Positions 1 through 8,685 of a DNA stretch of 64,000 nt are shown one piece after another. The notes below the pieces were generated by a model. It worked only from the letters and a program-made list of their open reading frames with translations. It had not been told where the DNA came from and ran no database searches. This DNA is from WHSW01 sp035296705 (lineage in GTDB: Bacteria > Actinomycetota > Thermoleophilia > Solirubrobacterales > 70-9). The stretch lies in NCBI GenBank assembly GCA_035296705.1, contig DATHAL010000041.1, positions 30,640 through 94,639 of the forward strand, in the 5' to 3' direction. Position numbers and translations under genes: made by a program. The first letter of the stretch is position 1; every line of letters starts with the position of its first letter.

Positions 1-602
1 GCCAGCGGGTGGCGCTCGCACGGGCGATCGTCAACAGGCCGCGGGTGCTGCTGCTCGACGAGCCGCTCGGCGCGCTCGACCTGAAGCTGCGCGAGCAGAT
101 GCAGGTCGAGCTCAAACAGATCCAGGGCGAGGTCGGGATCACGTTCGTCTACGTCACCCACGACCAGGAGGAGGCGCTGACGATGTCCGACCGGATCGCG
201 GTCTTCAACGAGGGCCGCGTCGAGCAGGTCGGGACTCCCGCCGAGGTCTACGAGGCGCCGACGAACCGGTTCGTCTCCGGCTTCGTCGGGATCTCGAACG
301 TGCTCGAGCGCGAGGGCCGGCAGTTCACCGTGCGACCGGAGAAGGTGCGCATGCTGGACCCGGGGCAGCCGACCGACGGGCTGGAGACGGAGCGCGGCCG
401 CGTCCGCGACGTCGCCTACGCGGGGATGATCACCCGGTACCTGGTCGCACTAGACGCGGGGGGAGAGCTTCAAGTCGTCCGCCAGAACCTCGAGACGTCG
501 TCTGCACAGGCGCTCGAGCAGGCTGGCCGGGAGGTGGTCGTCGGCTGGCGACCTGAACACACCGTCGCGGTGTCGTCCGCGGCTCAGAGAGGAGAACAGT
601 GA
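1..602 (+). CDS. Polyamine-type ABC transporter ATP-binding protein, C-terminal part (cut by window start)
   Basis: The reading frame is open from the window edge, and the visible N-terminus QRVALARAI is the end of an ABC signature helix. Walker B (LLLDEPLGALD) and the H-loop (VTHDQEEALTMSDR) follow, then a TOBE-like C-terminal region with the VRPEKVRM strand typical of PotA/UgpC-class ATPases. Walker A lies outside the window. The stop at 600-602 overlaps the ATG of the binding-protein gene, so this is the first visible gene of an ATPase-lipoprotein-permease-permease operon. It should energise uptake at the inner face of the membrane. The PotA-like subclass is well supported; spermidine, putrescine or another organic cation as substrate is inference. 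Confidence 0.9.
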   Translation, partial: QRVALARAIVNRPRVLLLDEPLGALDLKLREQMQVELKQIQGEVGITFVYVTHDQEEALTMSDRIAVFNEGRVEQVGTPAEVYEAPTNRFVSGFVGISNVLEREGRQFTVRPEKVRMLDPGQPTDGLETERGRVRDVAYAGMITRYLVALDAGGELQVVRQNLETSSAQALEQAGREVVVGWRPEHTVAVSSAAQRGEQ

Positions 603-1825
603 TGCGAAACAAGCGAGGCGACCCGGCAAGGGTTGTCTGGCTCGTGCTCGGGGGGTTGGTGGCGTTCATGCTCGCCTTCGCCGCGGGCTGCGGGTCGGAC
701 GACGACTCGGACTCCGACGGCGCCGAGGCCCAGACCGAGCTCGGCAAGGGTGAGGGCGAGGTCAACCTGATCGCCTGGGCCGGTTACGTCGAGGACGGCT
801 CCACCGATCCCAAGGTCGACTGGGTCAGCGATTTCGAGCAGCAGACCGGATGTCAGGTCAACGTCAAGGTCGCCGGCACGTCCGACGAGATGGTCGACCT
901 GATGCGGACCGGTCAGTACGACGGCGTCTCTGCCTCGGGCAACGCCTCGCTGCGGCTCGTCGACGGCGGCGACGTCGCACCCATCAACGTCGACCTCGTC
1001 CCCAACTACGCGACGGTGTTCGAGGACCTCAAGAACCAGCCGTACAACACGGTCGACGGCACGAACTACGGAATCCCGCACGCGCGCGGAGCCAACGTGC
1101 TGATGTGGAACACCCAGGAGGCCGCCGACATCGACGGGTCCACCTGGGCACCGCTCCTCGACCCGAACGAGGCGTCGAAGTACGCGGGCAAGATCAGCGT
1201 CTACGACGACCCGATCTACATCGCGGACGCGGCCGTCTATCTCAAGGCCCATCAGCCGGATCTCGGGATCGACAACCCGTACGAGCTCGACGAGGACCAG
1301 TTCAACGCCGCGGTCGACCTGCTCAAGCAGCAGAAGCCGAACGTCGGCGAGTACTGGTCGGACGCGCTCAAGCAGATCTCGGCGTTCGAAAACGGCGATG
1401 ACGTCGTCGCGACCACGTGGCAGTACCAGTACTTCGCGCTCAAGGGCGAGGGCGAGTCGGTGGCGACGAGCGCGGGCGGCACGGGCTTCCTCCCCCAGGA
1501 GGGCGCGACCGGATGGTCCGACACGTGGATGATGAGTTCGGAGGCTGCGCACCCGAACTGCATGTACATGTGGATGGACCACATCATCGACCCGAAGGTG
1601 AACGCCCAGGTCTCGGAGTGGTTCGGCGAGGCGCCCGCCCAGAGCAAGTCGTGTGACTTCACCGCGGATAAGAACTTCTGCGCGAAGTATCACGCCGACG
1701 ATCCGGAGTTCTGGAGCCGCGTCTACTACTGGATCACCCCGGTCGCCGACTGCGGTGATGACCGCGGCTCGGAATGCATGGACTACAACGACTGGGTCTC
1801 CGCCTGGACGGAGATCAAGGGCTGA
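602..1825 (+). CDS. Extracellular solute-binding lipoprotein, PotD-like
   Basis: About 407 residues. A hydrophobic signal sequence ends in a lipobox (AAGC) followed by an acidic Ser/Asp linker, so the protein should be a membrane-anchored ligand catcher. The body reads as a periplasmic-binding fold of the spermidine/putrescine class: NLIAWAGYVEDG near the N-terminus, then GVSASGNAS, YGIPHARGANVL and ATTWQYQYF. ATG 602 is preferred over GTG 599 because GAGGAG at 588-593 is then 8 bases away. It is only distantly similar to the two other PotD-like proteins in this window, so it probably has a different ligand. Confidence 0.88.
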   Translation: MRNKRGDPARVVWLVLGGLVAFMLAFAAGCGSDDDSDSDGAEAQTELGKGEGEVNLIAWAGYVEDGSTDPKVDWVSDFEQQTGCQVNVKVAGTSDEMVDLMRTGQYDGVSASGNASLRLVDGGDVAPINVDLVPNYATVFEDLKNQPYNTVDGTNYGIPHARGANVLMWNTQEAADIDGSTWAPLLDPNEASKYAGKISVYDDPIYIADAAVYLKAHQPDLGIDNPYELDEDQFNAAVDLLKQQKPNVGEYWSDALKQISAFENGDDVVATTWQYQYFALKGEGESVATSAGGTGFLPQEGATGWSDTWMMSSEAAHPNCMYMWMDHIIDPKVNAQVSEWFGEAPAQSKSCDFTADKNFCAKYHADDPEFWSRVYYWITPVADCGDDRGSECMDYNDWVSAWTEIKG

Positions 1826-1835
1826 GTACGAGGCC

Positions 1836-2735
1836 GTGGAAGCTGCTGACCTAGCCGGGTCAGCGCCGCGGAGGTCGGTGGGCCGCAGGCTCGCCGACCT
1901 CTTCCACGGCCGCCCGCGGCTCCAGATCGGCAGCCTGCTGGCCGGCCCGATCGGCTGGCTGGTGATCGGGTACATCGGCTCGCTGGCGGTACTGCTGGTC
2001 GCCTCGTTCTGGAGCGTCGACGCCCTCAGCGGCGAGACCACGCGCAGCTTCTCGCTCGACAACTTCAAGGAGCTCGGCGAGCAGCCCGTCTACCGCGACG
2101 TGGCCGGCCGGACGATCGGCATCGCCGCGGCGGCGACGATCACCGACATCCTGCTCGCGGTGCCGATCGCCTTCTACATGGCGAAGGTCGCGAGCCCGCG
2201 CGCCAAGGGCCTGCTCGTCGTCGCGGTGCTGATGCCGCTCTGGTCCTTCTACCTCGTCAAGGTCTACGCGTGGCGGACGATGCTGTCCTCCGGCGGGATC
2301 GTCAACTGGGCGCTCGACCCGCTCGGGATCTCCGGGCCCGGCTACGGGACGACCGCGGTGTGGCTGGTCGAGAGCTATCTCTGGCTGCCCTACATGATCA
2401 TCCCGATCTATGCCGGGCTCGAGCGGATCCCGAACTCGCTCTTCAACGCGTCCGACGACCTCGGGGCGCGACCGGGGACGACGTTTCGCCGGATCGTCCT
2501 GCCGCTCGCCTTCCCGGCCGTGGTCGCCGGCTCGATCTTCACCTTCTCGCTCACGCTCGGCGACTACATCACTCCGTCGCTGGTCTCCCCGGACACGCAG
2601 TTCATCGGCAACGTCGTCAAGGCCAACATCACCAACAACCTGCCGCTCGCCTCGGCGTTCGCGATGGTGCCGATCGTGGTCATGGTCATCTACCTCCTGA
2701 TCGCCCGACGGCTGGGCGCGTTCCAGCATCTATGA
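1836..2735 (+). CDS. ABC transporter permease, PotB-like
   Basis: About 299 residues with six predicted membrane spans. The EAA-type loop that contacts the ATPase is seen as ASDDLGARPGTTFRRIVLPLAFP, characteristic of the PotB/PotH class. The start is uncertain: the GTG at 1836 lies 10 bases after the lipoprotein stop, and an in-frame GTG at 1878 has GGAGG only three bases upstream; neither has ideal spacing. The gene overlaps the next permease by ATGA at 2732-2735, which indicates translational coupling. It forms one half of the membrane channel. Confidence 0.88.
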   Translation: MEAADLAGSAPRRSVGRRLADLFHGRPRLQIGSLLAGPIGWLVIGYIGSLAVLLVASFWSVDALSGETTRSFSLDNFKELGEQPVYRDVAGRTIGIAAAATITDILLAVPIAFYMAKVASPRAKGLLVVAVLMPLWSFYLVKVYAWRTMLSSGGIVNWALDPLGISGPGYGTTAVWLVESYLWLPYMIIPIYAGLERIPNSLFNASDDLGARPGTTFRRIVLPLAFPAVVAGSIFTFSLTLGDYITPSLVSPDTQFIGNVVKANITNNLPLASAFAMVPIVVMVIYLLIARRLGAFQHL

Positions 2736-3592
2736 GGCTCTCGCGCGGAACACGAATCGCCCTGCGGGTCGGCGTCGCGATCACGCTCGCGTTCGTCTAC
2801 CTGCCGCTGCTCGTGGTCGCGATCTACGCCTTCAACGGCGGCCCGGCCCTCGGCTGGCCGCCCGAGGACCTGACGACGCACTGGTTCGGGGTCGCGATCC
2901 GCAACGACGGCGCCCGTGACGCCTTCGTCACCTCGCTCGAGGTCGGTGCGGTGGCCACCGGGATCGCGCTCCTGCTCGGAACGCTGGCCGCGTTCGCCGT
3001 CAGCCGCTACCGCTTCTTCGGCCGCGAGACGATCTCGTTCCTGGTCATCCTGCCGATCGCGCTGCCGGGCATCGTCACCGGGATCGCGCTCAGCGACACG
3101 TTCCGCGAGGTGCTCGGGATCAACCTCGGCTTCTTCACCGTCGTCGTCGGCCACGCGACCTTCTGCATCGTGCTCGTCTACAACAACGTGGTCGCCCGGC
3201 TGCGCCGCGTCTCCGGGAACTTCGAGGAGGCCTCGGCGGACCTCGGCGCCCACACCTGGCAGACGTTCCGCCACATCACGCTGCCGAACATGCAAACGGC
3301 GCTCGTCGCGGGCGCCCTGCTCGCCTTCGCGCTCTCCTTTGACGAGATCATCGTGACGACCTTCACGCTCGGCGCCGGCTCCGAGACGCTGCCGATCTGG
3401 ATCTTCTCGAACCTCTTTCGCCCGAACCAGGTGCCGATCGTGAACGTGGTCGCCGTGCTGGTCGTGCTGATCTCGATCATCCCGGTCTACCTCGCGCACC
3501 GGCTCACGCGCGAGGAGGGCGCCGCGGCTGCACCGGCGGGCGGCGGCGCCGGCGCGGCCGGCGTGGTCGCCGAGACGGCCGCCGCGCCCTAG
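2732..3592 (+). CDS. ABC transporter permease, PotC-like
   Basis: About 286 residues with six membrane spans; the first (ITLAFVYLPLLVVAIYAFN) is typical of PotC/PotI. The ATPase-contact loop is EASADLGAHTWQTFRHITLP. The ATG overlaps the upstream permease stop. The protein ends in an Ala/Gly-rich low-complexity tail, probably a dispensable cytoplasmic extension. Last gene of the first polyamine-type transporter operon. The 72 bases that follow, before the convergent TetR gene, hold no clear terminator. Confidence 0.88.
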   Translation: MRLSRGTRIALRVGVAITLAFVYLPLLVVAIYAFNGGPALGWPPEDLTTHWFGVAIRNDGARDAFVTSLEVGAVATGIALLLGTLAAFAVSRYRFFGRETISFLVILPIALPGIVTGIALSDTFREVLGINLGFFTVVVGHATFCIVLVYNNVVARLRRVSGNFEEASADLGAHTWQTFRHITLPNMQTALVAGALLAFALSFDEIIVTTFTLGAGSETLPIWIFSNLFRPNQVPIVNVVAVLVVLISIIPVYLAHRLTREEGAAAAPAGGGAGAAGVVAETAAAP

Positions 3593-3664
3593 CTCCGGAC
3601 GCCGGAAGGCGCGGCGACCGTGCGGTGCGATCGCCCGTGTGGTGTTAGCGCCGCTTGGGCGCCG

Positions 3665-4279
3665 TTATACGCGGGACGGCGACAGCAGCTCCACGCCGAC
3701 CGCGGCGCTGGCCGCGGCGAGCAGGATGCGCTCGGCGCGCTGTGCGTCGATCCCGGGATGGCCGAGAACGACCTGCAGCCCGAGGCCGTCCTCGAGCGCG
3801 ACGAGGGCCCGGGCGATCGTCACGGGATCGGAGGAGAGCTCGAAGGCCCCGGACTCGGCTCCGCGCTCGATCACGCGCTCATAGAGCATCGTCTGCCGGT
3901 CGAAGAAGCTCACCGACAGCGTCGCGAACAGCCGGCTGGCCCCCGTCATCGCATCGAGCTCATAAAGCAGCCGGCTCTGTTCGTCGTCGGGCCCCGCCGG
4001 CACACCGAGCCGGACCGCCTCCCGAAGCTGCTCGACCGGGTCGCCGATGCCGCGGATCGCGTCCGCCCGGCGCTCGGCGTAGCGGCTCATCGCGTCGGTC
4101 GCGACCTCGAGCAGGAGCTCCTCGAAGTCCGGGTAGTAGTAGAGGGCGGCGCTCGACGAGAGGCCCGCCCGCTCGGCGACATCCTTCACGCGGAGACCGA
4201 GCGCCCCGCGCTCCAGGAGCACGTCGCGGGCTGCGGCGACGAGCTGCGCTCGCCTGCGCGCCTGGTCCTTTCGCCTCAT
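3665..4279 (-). CDS. TetR-family transcriptional regulator
   Basis: About 204 residues. The N-terminal DNA-binding domain shows the TetR pattern VKDVAERAGLSSSAALYYYPDFEELL, with the recognition helix around SSSAALYYY; the C-terminal ligand domain is helical and unassigned. ATG 4279 (MRRKDQARRRAQ) is preferred to a start at 4324 because the extra residues do not resemble the family and would bury the putative promoter. The gene diverges from the PotD-like lipoprotein at 4367, and two inverted repeats lie between them, so autoregulation plus control of the lipoprotein/amidase pair is likely (inference). Confidence 0.88.
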   Translation of the reverse strand: MRRKDQARRRAQLVAAARDVLLERGALGLRVKDVAERAGLSSSAALYYYPDFEELLLEVATDAMSRYAERRADAIRGIGDPVEQLREAVRLGVPAGPDDEQSRLLYELDAMTGASRLFATLSVSFFDRQTMLYERVIERGAESGAFELSSDPVTIARALVALEDGLGLQVVLGHPGIDAQRAERILLAAASAAVGVELLSPSRV

Positions 4280-4293
4280 ACCTTGAACGGTAT
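4278..4293. promoter_or_regulatory. Candidate operator, ATACC-N6-GGTAT
   Basis: ATACC at 4278-4282 and GGTAT at 4289-4293 form an inverted repeat around a six-base centre and overlap the start codon of the TetR gene. A repressor bound here could block translation or transcription of its own gene. Short arms make chance occurrence possible. Confidence 0.3.
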
Positions 4294-4345
4294 CGCGCGT
4301 AACGGCGCAGATTGCCCTTGACATTGCCCGATGCGGGCGGTTATT

Positions 4346-4363
4346 TTTGAAATCTGATTCAAA
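4346..4363. promoter_or_regulatory. Candidate TetR operator, TTTGAA-N6-TTCAAA
   Basis: Perfect 6-base arms, TTTGAA at 4346-4351 and TTCAAA at 4358-4363, lie in the gap between the divergent TetR gene and the PotD-like lipoprotein, immediately before the lipoprotein's first codons. Size and placement fit a TetR-dimer operator. The A+T-rich composition contrasts with the surrounding G+C-rich DNA. Confidence 0.45.
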
Positions 4364-4366
4364 GAA

Positions 4367-5511
4367 ATGACATCAGGGCCGCCCTGGCCGCGGCGATCGC
4401 GATCGTCGCGCTGGCGCTCGCATCGTGCGGTGGCGACGGCGGCGGCCTCGACTCGGGCGGGGAGCAGGAGGCGCAGGCGGTGCCCGCCGGCGAGGTCACG
4501 GATCAGCTCACGATCTCGCAGTGGCCGCTCTACGTCGACCCCGGCAAGGACGGGACGATCGCGGAGTTCGAGGACGAGACCGGAATCGACGTCTCCTACA
4601 TCGAGGACATCAACGACAACTCCGAGTTCTTCGCGAAGCTCCAGCCGCTTCTCGCCAAGGACGAGTCGGGCGGGCGAAGCGTGATCACCGTCAGCGACTG
4701 GCTGGCCCGCAAGATGTATGACCTCGGCTACCTCTACGAGCTCGACAAGTCGAAGCTCCCGAACGTCGAGGCGAACCTGATCCCGGCGCTCCGCAACCCG
4801 GCGGCGGATCCCGACCGCGATTTCACGGTCCCGTGGCAGAGCGGCATGACGGGGCTGATCGTCCGCACCGACCTCGCGCCCGGCGTCGACTCCATCTGCG
4901 ACCTGTTCGACCCGAAGTACGCGGGGAAGGTCTCGATGCTCACCGAGCTTCGCGATTCGCTGCCGATGACGCTCAAGTGCATGGGCATCGACCCGGACAC
5001 CGCGACCACCGAGCAGTGGCTCAGCGCCGTCGACAAGATCGGCCAGGCGGCGCAGTCGGGGCAGATCCGCCGCTTCACCGGCAACGACTACATCCGCGAC
5101 CTGGCGAGCGGCAACACCGCGATCGCGCTCGGGTGGTCGGGGGACGCCGTCCAGCTCCAGAAGGACAACCCGAACATCGAGTTCGTGATGCCCGTGGAGG
5201 GCTGCATGCTGTGGTCGACGAGCATGGAGATTCCGGTCGGCGCGCCGGACCCTCAGGCGGCGCTCGAGTTCATGAACTTCGTCTACGATCCGAAGGTGCA
5301 GGCCGACATCGCCGAGTGGGTGAACTACGTGACCCCGGTCTCGGGCGTCAAGGAGATCCTCCAAAAGAGAGACCCGGCGCTGGCCCGCAATCCGCTCATC
5401 TTCCCCAGCAAGAAGTACACCGAGAACTGCACGTTCGAGCCGGTGCTCGGCGGCGAGCAGGGCGACCAGGTCACGAAGGCGTTCGAGCGCGTCCTGTCCG
5501 GCGCGTCGTGA
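4367..5511 (+). CDS. Orphan PotD-like solute-binding lipoprotein, start apparently frameshifted
   Basis: The mature protein (QLTISQWPLYVD...GMTGLIVRTD...GNDYIRDL...GWSGDAVQLQ) is a close paralogue of the PotD-like protein at 22476, matching along almost its whole length. An in-frame lipoprotein signal (ALAAAIAIVALALASC) runs from about 4378, but that frame has no ATG, GTG or TTG after its last in-frame stop at 4348. The ATG at 4367 is one base out of register: a single missing base just after it would give a normal MT-IRAALAAAI signal sequence. Either one base is lost (mutation or assembly error) or a rare start is used. The first canonical in-frame start is GTG 4480, which would remove the signal. 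No ATPase or permease is adjacent. Confidence 0.8.
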
Positions 5512-6377
5512 GGTCGCTCTCGATCGCCGCGCTGCAGACGGCGCCGGTGCCGGGGGAGCCGGAGGCGACGCTCGCGCGGCTCGATCGCGAGGCACGGGCG
5601 GCGAGCCGGACGGCCGAGCACGCGCAGCTCCTCGTCCTGCCGGAGCTCCACCTCTCCGCGCTCCCAGGGCAGTTCGACGACCACGCCGACCACGCGGCCC
5701 GCGTCGCGGTCGAGATCCCGGGCCCGCTCACCGCGCGCCTCGAGGCGCTCGCAGCCGAGACCGGGCTCTGGCTCGTCCCGGGCTCGGTCTACGAGCGCGG
5801 CGACGACGGCCGCGTCTACAACACCGCGGTCGCGATCTCGCCGGACGACGGGCTGGTCGCGGCATACCGCAAGGCGTTCCCGTGGGAGCCCCACGAGCGC
5901 AGCGCCCCGGGCCACCGCTTCCAGGTCTTCGAGATCCCCGGCATCGGCCGGGCCGGCCTCGCGATCTGCTACGACGGCTTCTTCCCGGAGAGCTTCCGCC
6001 AGCTCGCGTGGCTGGGGGCCGAGGTCGTCATCCACCCCACGCTCACCACGACGAGCGACCGCTCGGCGGAGCTGATCACCGCGCGAGCGAACGCGATCTT
6101 CAACCAGCTCTTCGTCGTCAACCTGAACGCCGCGAGCCCGGCCGGCCTCGGCCGCAGCCTGATCGTCGATCCGGAGGGGCTCGTGCGCGCGGAGGCCGGC
6201 GCCGGCGAGGAGCTCGTCACCGACGTCATCGACCTCGATGCGGTGGCGCGCGTGCGGCGCTTCGGGACCGCGGGAGTCTCGCGGATGTGGGAGCAGCTCG
6301 ATCGCGGCGCCGCGGCGGAGCTCGAGCTGCCGATGTACGAACGGGGGCGGATCCAGCCCCGGCCGGACCGCGCCTAG
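5508..6377 (+). CDS. Carbon-nitrogen hydrolase (nitrilase superfamily amidase)
   Basis: 289 residues from GTG 5508, overlapping the lipoprotein stop by 4 bases. The nitrilase catalytic triad is visible: Glu46 in LPELHLS, Lys122 in YRKAFPW and Cys154 in ICYDGFFPE. Members cleave amide C-N bonds in the cytoplasm. Coupling to an amine-binding lipoprotein suggests hydrolysis of an imported amide, carbamoyl- or acyl-polyamine, or of an omega-amide. The substrate cannot be read from sequence. Confidence is high for the family and low for specificity. Confidence 0.9.
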   Translation: MRSLSIAALQTAPVPGEPEATLARLDREARAASRTAEHAQLLVLPELHLSALPGQFDDHADHAARVAVEIPGPLTARLEALAAETGLWLVPGSVYERGDDGRVYNTAVAISPDDGLVAAYRKAFPWEPHERSAPGHRFQVFEIPGIGRAGLAICYDGFFPESFRQLAWLGAEVVIHPTLTTTSDRSAELITARANAIFNQLFVVNLNAASPAGLGRSLIVDPEGLVRAEAGAGEELVTDVIDLDAVARVRRFGTAGVSRMWEQLDRGAAAELELPMYERGRIQPRPDRA

Positions 6378-6426
6378 GTCAGGCCCCGCTCATACACGTC
6401 CTCCGCCGCCGGCCCCGCCCGCGGGA

Positions 6427-7029
6427 CTACGCGGCCAGCGCGGCGGCGCGGACGCCCAACTCCGACGCGAGCTCCGCGGCGACCAGCTCGCGCGCTCGCT
6501 CGAGGTCCATCGCCGGATCGCGGATCAGGGCGCGCAGCCCCGCGCCGTCCAAAAGCGCCATCGCGTGGTCGGCGACGCGCTCGGGGTCGACCGAGTCGAA
6601 CTCGCCGCTCTCCACCCCGGTCCGGATCACCGCGGCGAGCCACTCGCGGTAGCGCTCATAGAGCCGAGCCCCAACCGGCCGCAGGGTCGGATCCCGCACG
6701 GCACGGAGCCAGAGCTCCACCCAGAGCACCCACTCGCGCTCCTGCCTTCCGGGCAGCGGCAGGCACTCGCGGATCGCCCGTGCGAGGCGCTCCGTCGCGT
6801 TCGCGGCCTGGGGCTCGTCGCCGAAGCGCTCCTCCCCGGTCGCCTCGAAGGAGTGGATGAGCGCCTGCTCGAGGAGTTCCTCGCGGGTCGAGAAGTAGTG
6901 GTGGACCAGCGCGGTCGAGACGCCGGCGCGGTTCGCGACGCGAGCGATCCGAACGTCGTCGATCCCATCGCTCGCGATCAGGTCGCACGCCGCCTCGAGG
7001 ATCCGCTCCCGCGTGTCCGCCGCCGCCAC
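6427..7029 (-). CDS. TetR-family regulator, BetI-like C-terminal domain
   Basis: 200 residues. The N-terminal helix-turn-helix reads RIARVANRAGVSTALVHHYFSTREELL. The C-terminal half (VWVELW-type segment near residue 97, SGEFDSVDPERVADHAMALLDGAGLRALI) resembles the BetI/TetR_C_6 ligand domain found in regulators of choline, betaine and polyamine genes. It follows the FAD oxidoreductase on the same strand with a 42-base gap and may control that operon (inference). Confidence 0.88.
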   Translation of the reverse strand: MAAADTRERILEAACDLIASDGIDDVRIARVANRAGVSTALVHHYFSTREELLEQALIHSFEATGEERFGDEPQAANATERLARAIRECLPLPGRQEREWVLWVELWLRAVRDPTLRPVGARLYERYREWLAAVIRTGVESGEFDSVDPERVADHAMALLDGAGLRALIRDPAMDLERARELVAAELASELGVRAAALAA

Positions 7030-7071
7030 GGTTCGAGCCTATCCCGGCGCTCGGCCGCCGCCGGCCTTCGC

Positions 7072-8685
7072 TCAGGCCGACGCCGCGACCGCGAGCCCTG
7101 CCCCCTGGTCGGCGAGGACCGCGGCCGCCGCGTTACGCCCGTTGAGAGCGATCACGCTTCCGGCGGGATGGGTGGCGGCGCCGCAGAGGTAGAGGCCGGT
7201 GACCGGTGTGCGGGCGGCGAGCCGCCCCTCCCACATCTGGTCGGGCGTCACCTCGCCCTGGAAGATGTTCCCGCCGGTGAGCCCGATCCGCGACTCGATG
7301 TCGGGCGGACCGAGCACCTCGTGGTCGATCAGGCAGTGCTCGAAGTCCGGGGCGAAGCGCGAGATCAGGTCGATGAACTGCCGCGCGACGCCGTCGCGTG
7401 CAGCGTCCCAATCCGAGCCCGCGATGTCATATGGCGCGTACTGGCCGAACACGCTCATCAGATGCCGCCCCTCGGGCGCAGGGCTCGGGTCGTGACCGGT
7501 CTGGATGTAGATCTCGCCGAACGCGACCGCCGGCTCACCGCGCTCGCAGGCGTCGAACGCCGCCTGGGCCTCGGCCATCGTCCCCGTCGCGTCGATCGTC
7601 GCCCGCGCCGGCCACGCCTCGCCGGGCGCCGCCGTCCAGGTCGGCAGGCGCTCGAGCGCCGCGTTGAACTTGACCACGGGGCTGCGCACCTTCCAGGCCT
7701 CGAGCCGGTCGCGAAACGCCGCATCGACCTCGGCGCCGTCGAGCATCGCGAGCAGCCGCTTCGGGTCCGCGTTGCAGATCACGGTGGAGGCCCGAAGCGC
7801 CGTCCCGTCCTCGAGCACGACGCCCTCGTCCGGGACGATGCGGGCCACCGGCACGCCGCAGGCGAGCGTCGCGCCGGCCTCGGCGGCGGCGTCCGCGATC
7901 GCGAACGAGCACATGCCCATTCCGCCCTCGACATAGCCCCACACGGGCCCCTGGCCGTCGAGGTCGCCCTGGTAGTGCATGAGCTTGATCGAGGCGGTGC
8001 CCTTCTCGTACGGCCCGCCCCAGGTGCCGATGATCCCCTGGCCGAAGAGGGCCGTCTTCAGCCGCTCGTCCGTGAGGTGTGCGTCCAGTACCTCCGCGAT
8101 CGAGGCCTCGAAGACGAGGTCGATCATCTCCTCCGAGCCGAGCAGCTCCTCGATCTCCGGGCGGGTCGGCGCGTCTCCGACCCAAGTGTCGCGCTCCCCT
8201 TTGCGCAGCCGCCTGCGGGCCTCGTCGAAGAGCTCCTCGTAGGCCCAGTAGCCCGCGACATCTCTGTCGGAGACGCCGAGCTCCCGCAGGTTGGCCTCGG
8301 TCCTGGCGTCGTCCAGCCACTGCCCGAACGCGGTCCCGTCCTCGAACGGGACCCAGAGGTTCGGGTCGGCGACCCAGTAGCGCAACCCACGCGAGCGCAG
8401 GTCGAGCTCGGAGATCACGAGCTCGTCGAGGAGGCCGACGACGTAGGCGCAGGGACTGACGACGTAGCGTTCGTCGGCGAACGGGCGCTCGAGCGTCGCG
8501 GCGCCGCCGAGCCGCTCGCGCCGCTCGAGCACGAGGACCGAGCGTCCGGCACGCGCCAGATAGGCCGCGGCGGTGAGGCCATTGTGGCCGCCGCCGACGA
8601 TGATCGCGTCCCAGTCGCGCGCCGCGAGCTCTGCGACCGGCGCCGGCAACCCGGCCTCGCCGAGCTGCCGCGCGATGTCGTTCAC
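7072..8685 (-). CDS. FAD-dependent oxidoreductase, phytoene desaturase/PYROXD2-like
   Basis: 537 residues from GTG 8685. The N-terminal Rossmann motif (IIVGGGHNGLTAAAYLARAG) binds the ADP part of FAD, followed by VLERRERLGGAA. The C-terminus carries the family's FAD-contacting segment GLYLCGAATHPAGSVIALNGRNAA. It is a close paralogue of the protein at 55514 and a more distant one of the protein at 13222. It overlaps the Rieske oxygenase stop by 4 bases (GTGA), so the two are co-translated. The family oxidises C-C or C-N bonds in varied substrates; the actual substrate is unknown. Confidence 0.87.
   Translation of the reverse strand: MNDIARQLGEAGLPAPVAELAARDWDAIIVGGGHNGLTAAAYLARAGRSVLVLERRERLGGAATLERPFADERYVVSPCAYVVGLLDELVISELDLRSRGLRYWVADPNLWVPFEDGTAFGQWLDDARTEANLRELGVSDRDVAGYWAYEELFDEARRRLRKGERDTWVGDAPTRPEIEELLGSEEMIDLVFEASIAEVLDAHLTDERLKTALFGQGIIGTWGGPYEKGTASIKLMHYQGDLDGQGPVWGYVEGGMGMCSFAIADAAAEAGATLACGVPVARIVPDEGVVLEDGTALRASTVICNADPKRLLAMLDGAEVDAAFRDRLEAWKVRSPVVKFNAALERLPTWTAAPGEAWPARATIDATGTMAEAQAAFDACERGEPAVAFGEIYIQTGHDPSPAPEGRHLMSVFGQYAPYDIAGSDWDAARDGVARQFIDLISRFAPDFEHCLIDHEVLGPPDIESRIGLTGGNIFQGEVTPDQMWEGRLAARTPVTGLYLCGAATHPAGSVIALNGRNAAAAVLADQGAGLAVAASA

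Noticed and set aside
1653..1836. Upstream start for the first PotB-like permease at 1653
   Set aside because: It would overlap the binding-protein gene by about 170 bases and add 61 residues unlike any permease N-terminus.
584..2068. Long - strand reading frame of about 494 codons over the first transporter operon
   Set aside because: It is antisense to well-conserved lipoprotein and permease genes and has Arg/Val/Asp-rich composition typical of shadow frames in high-GC DNA. Similar long frames elsewhere were dropped for the same reason.
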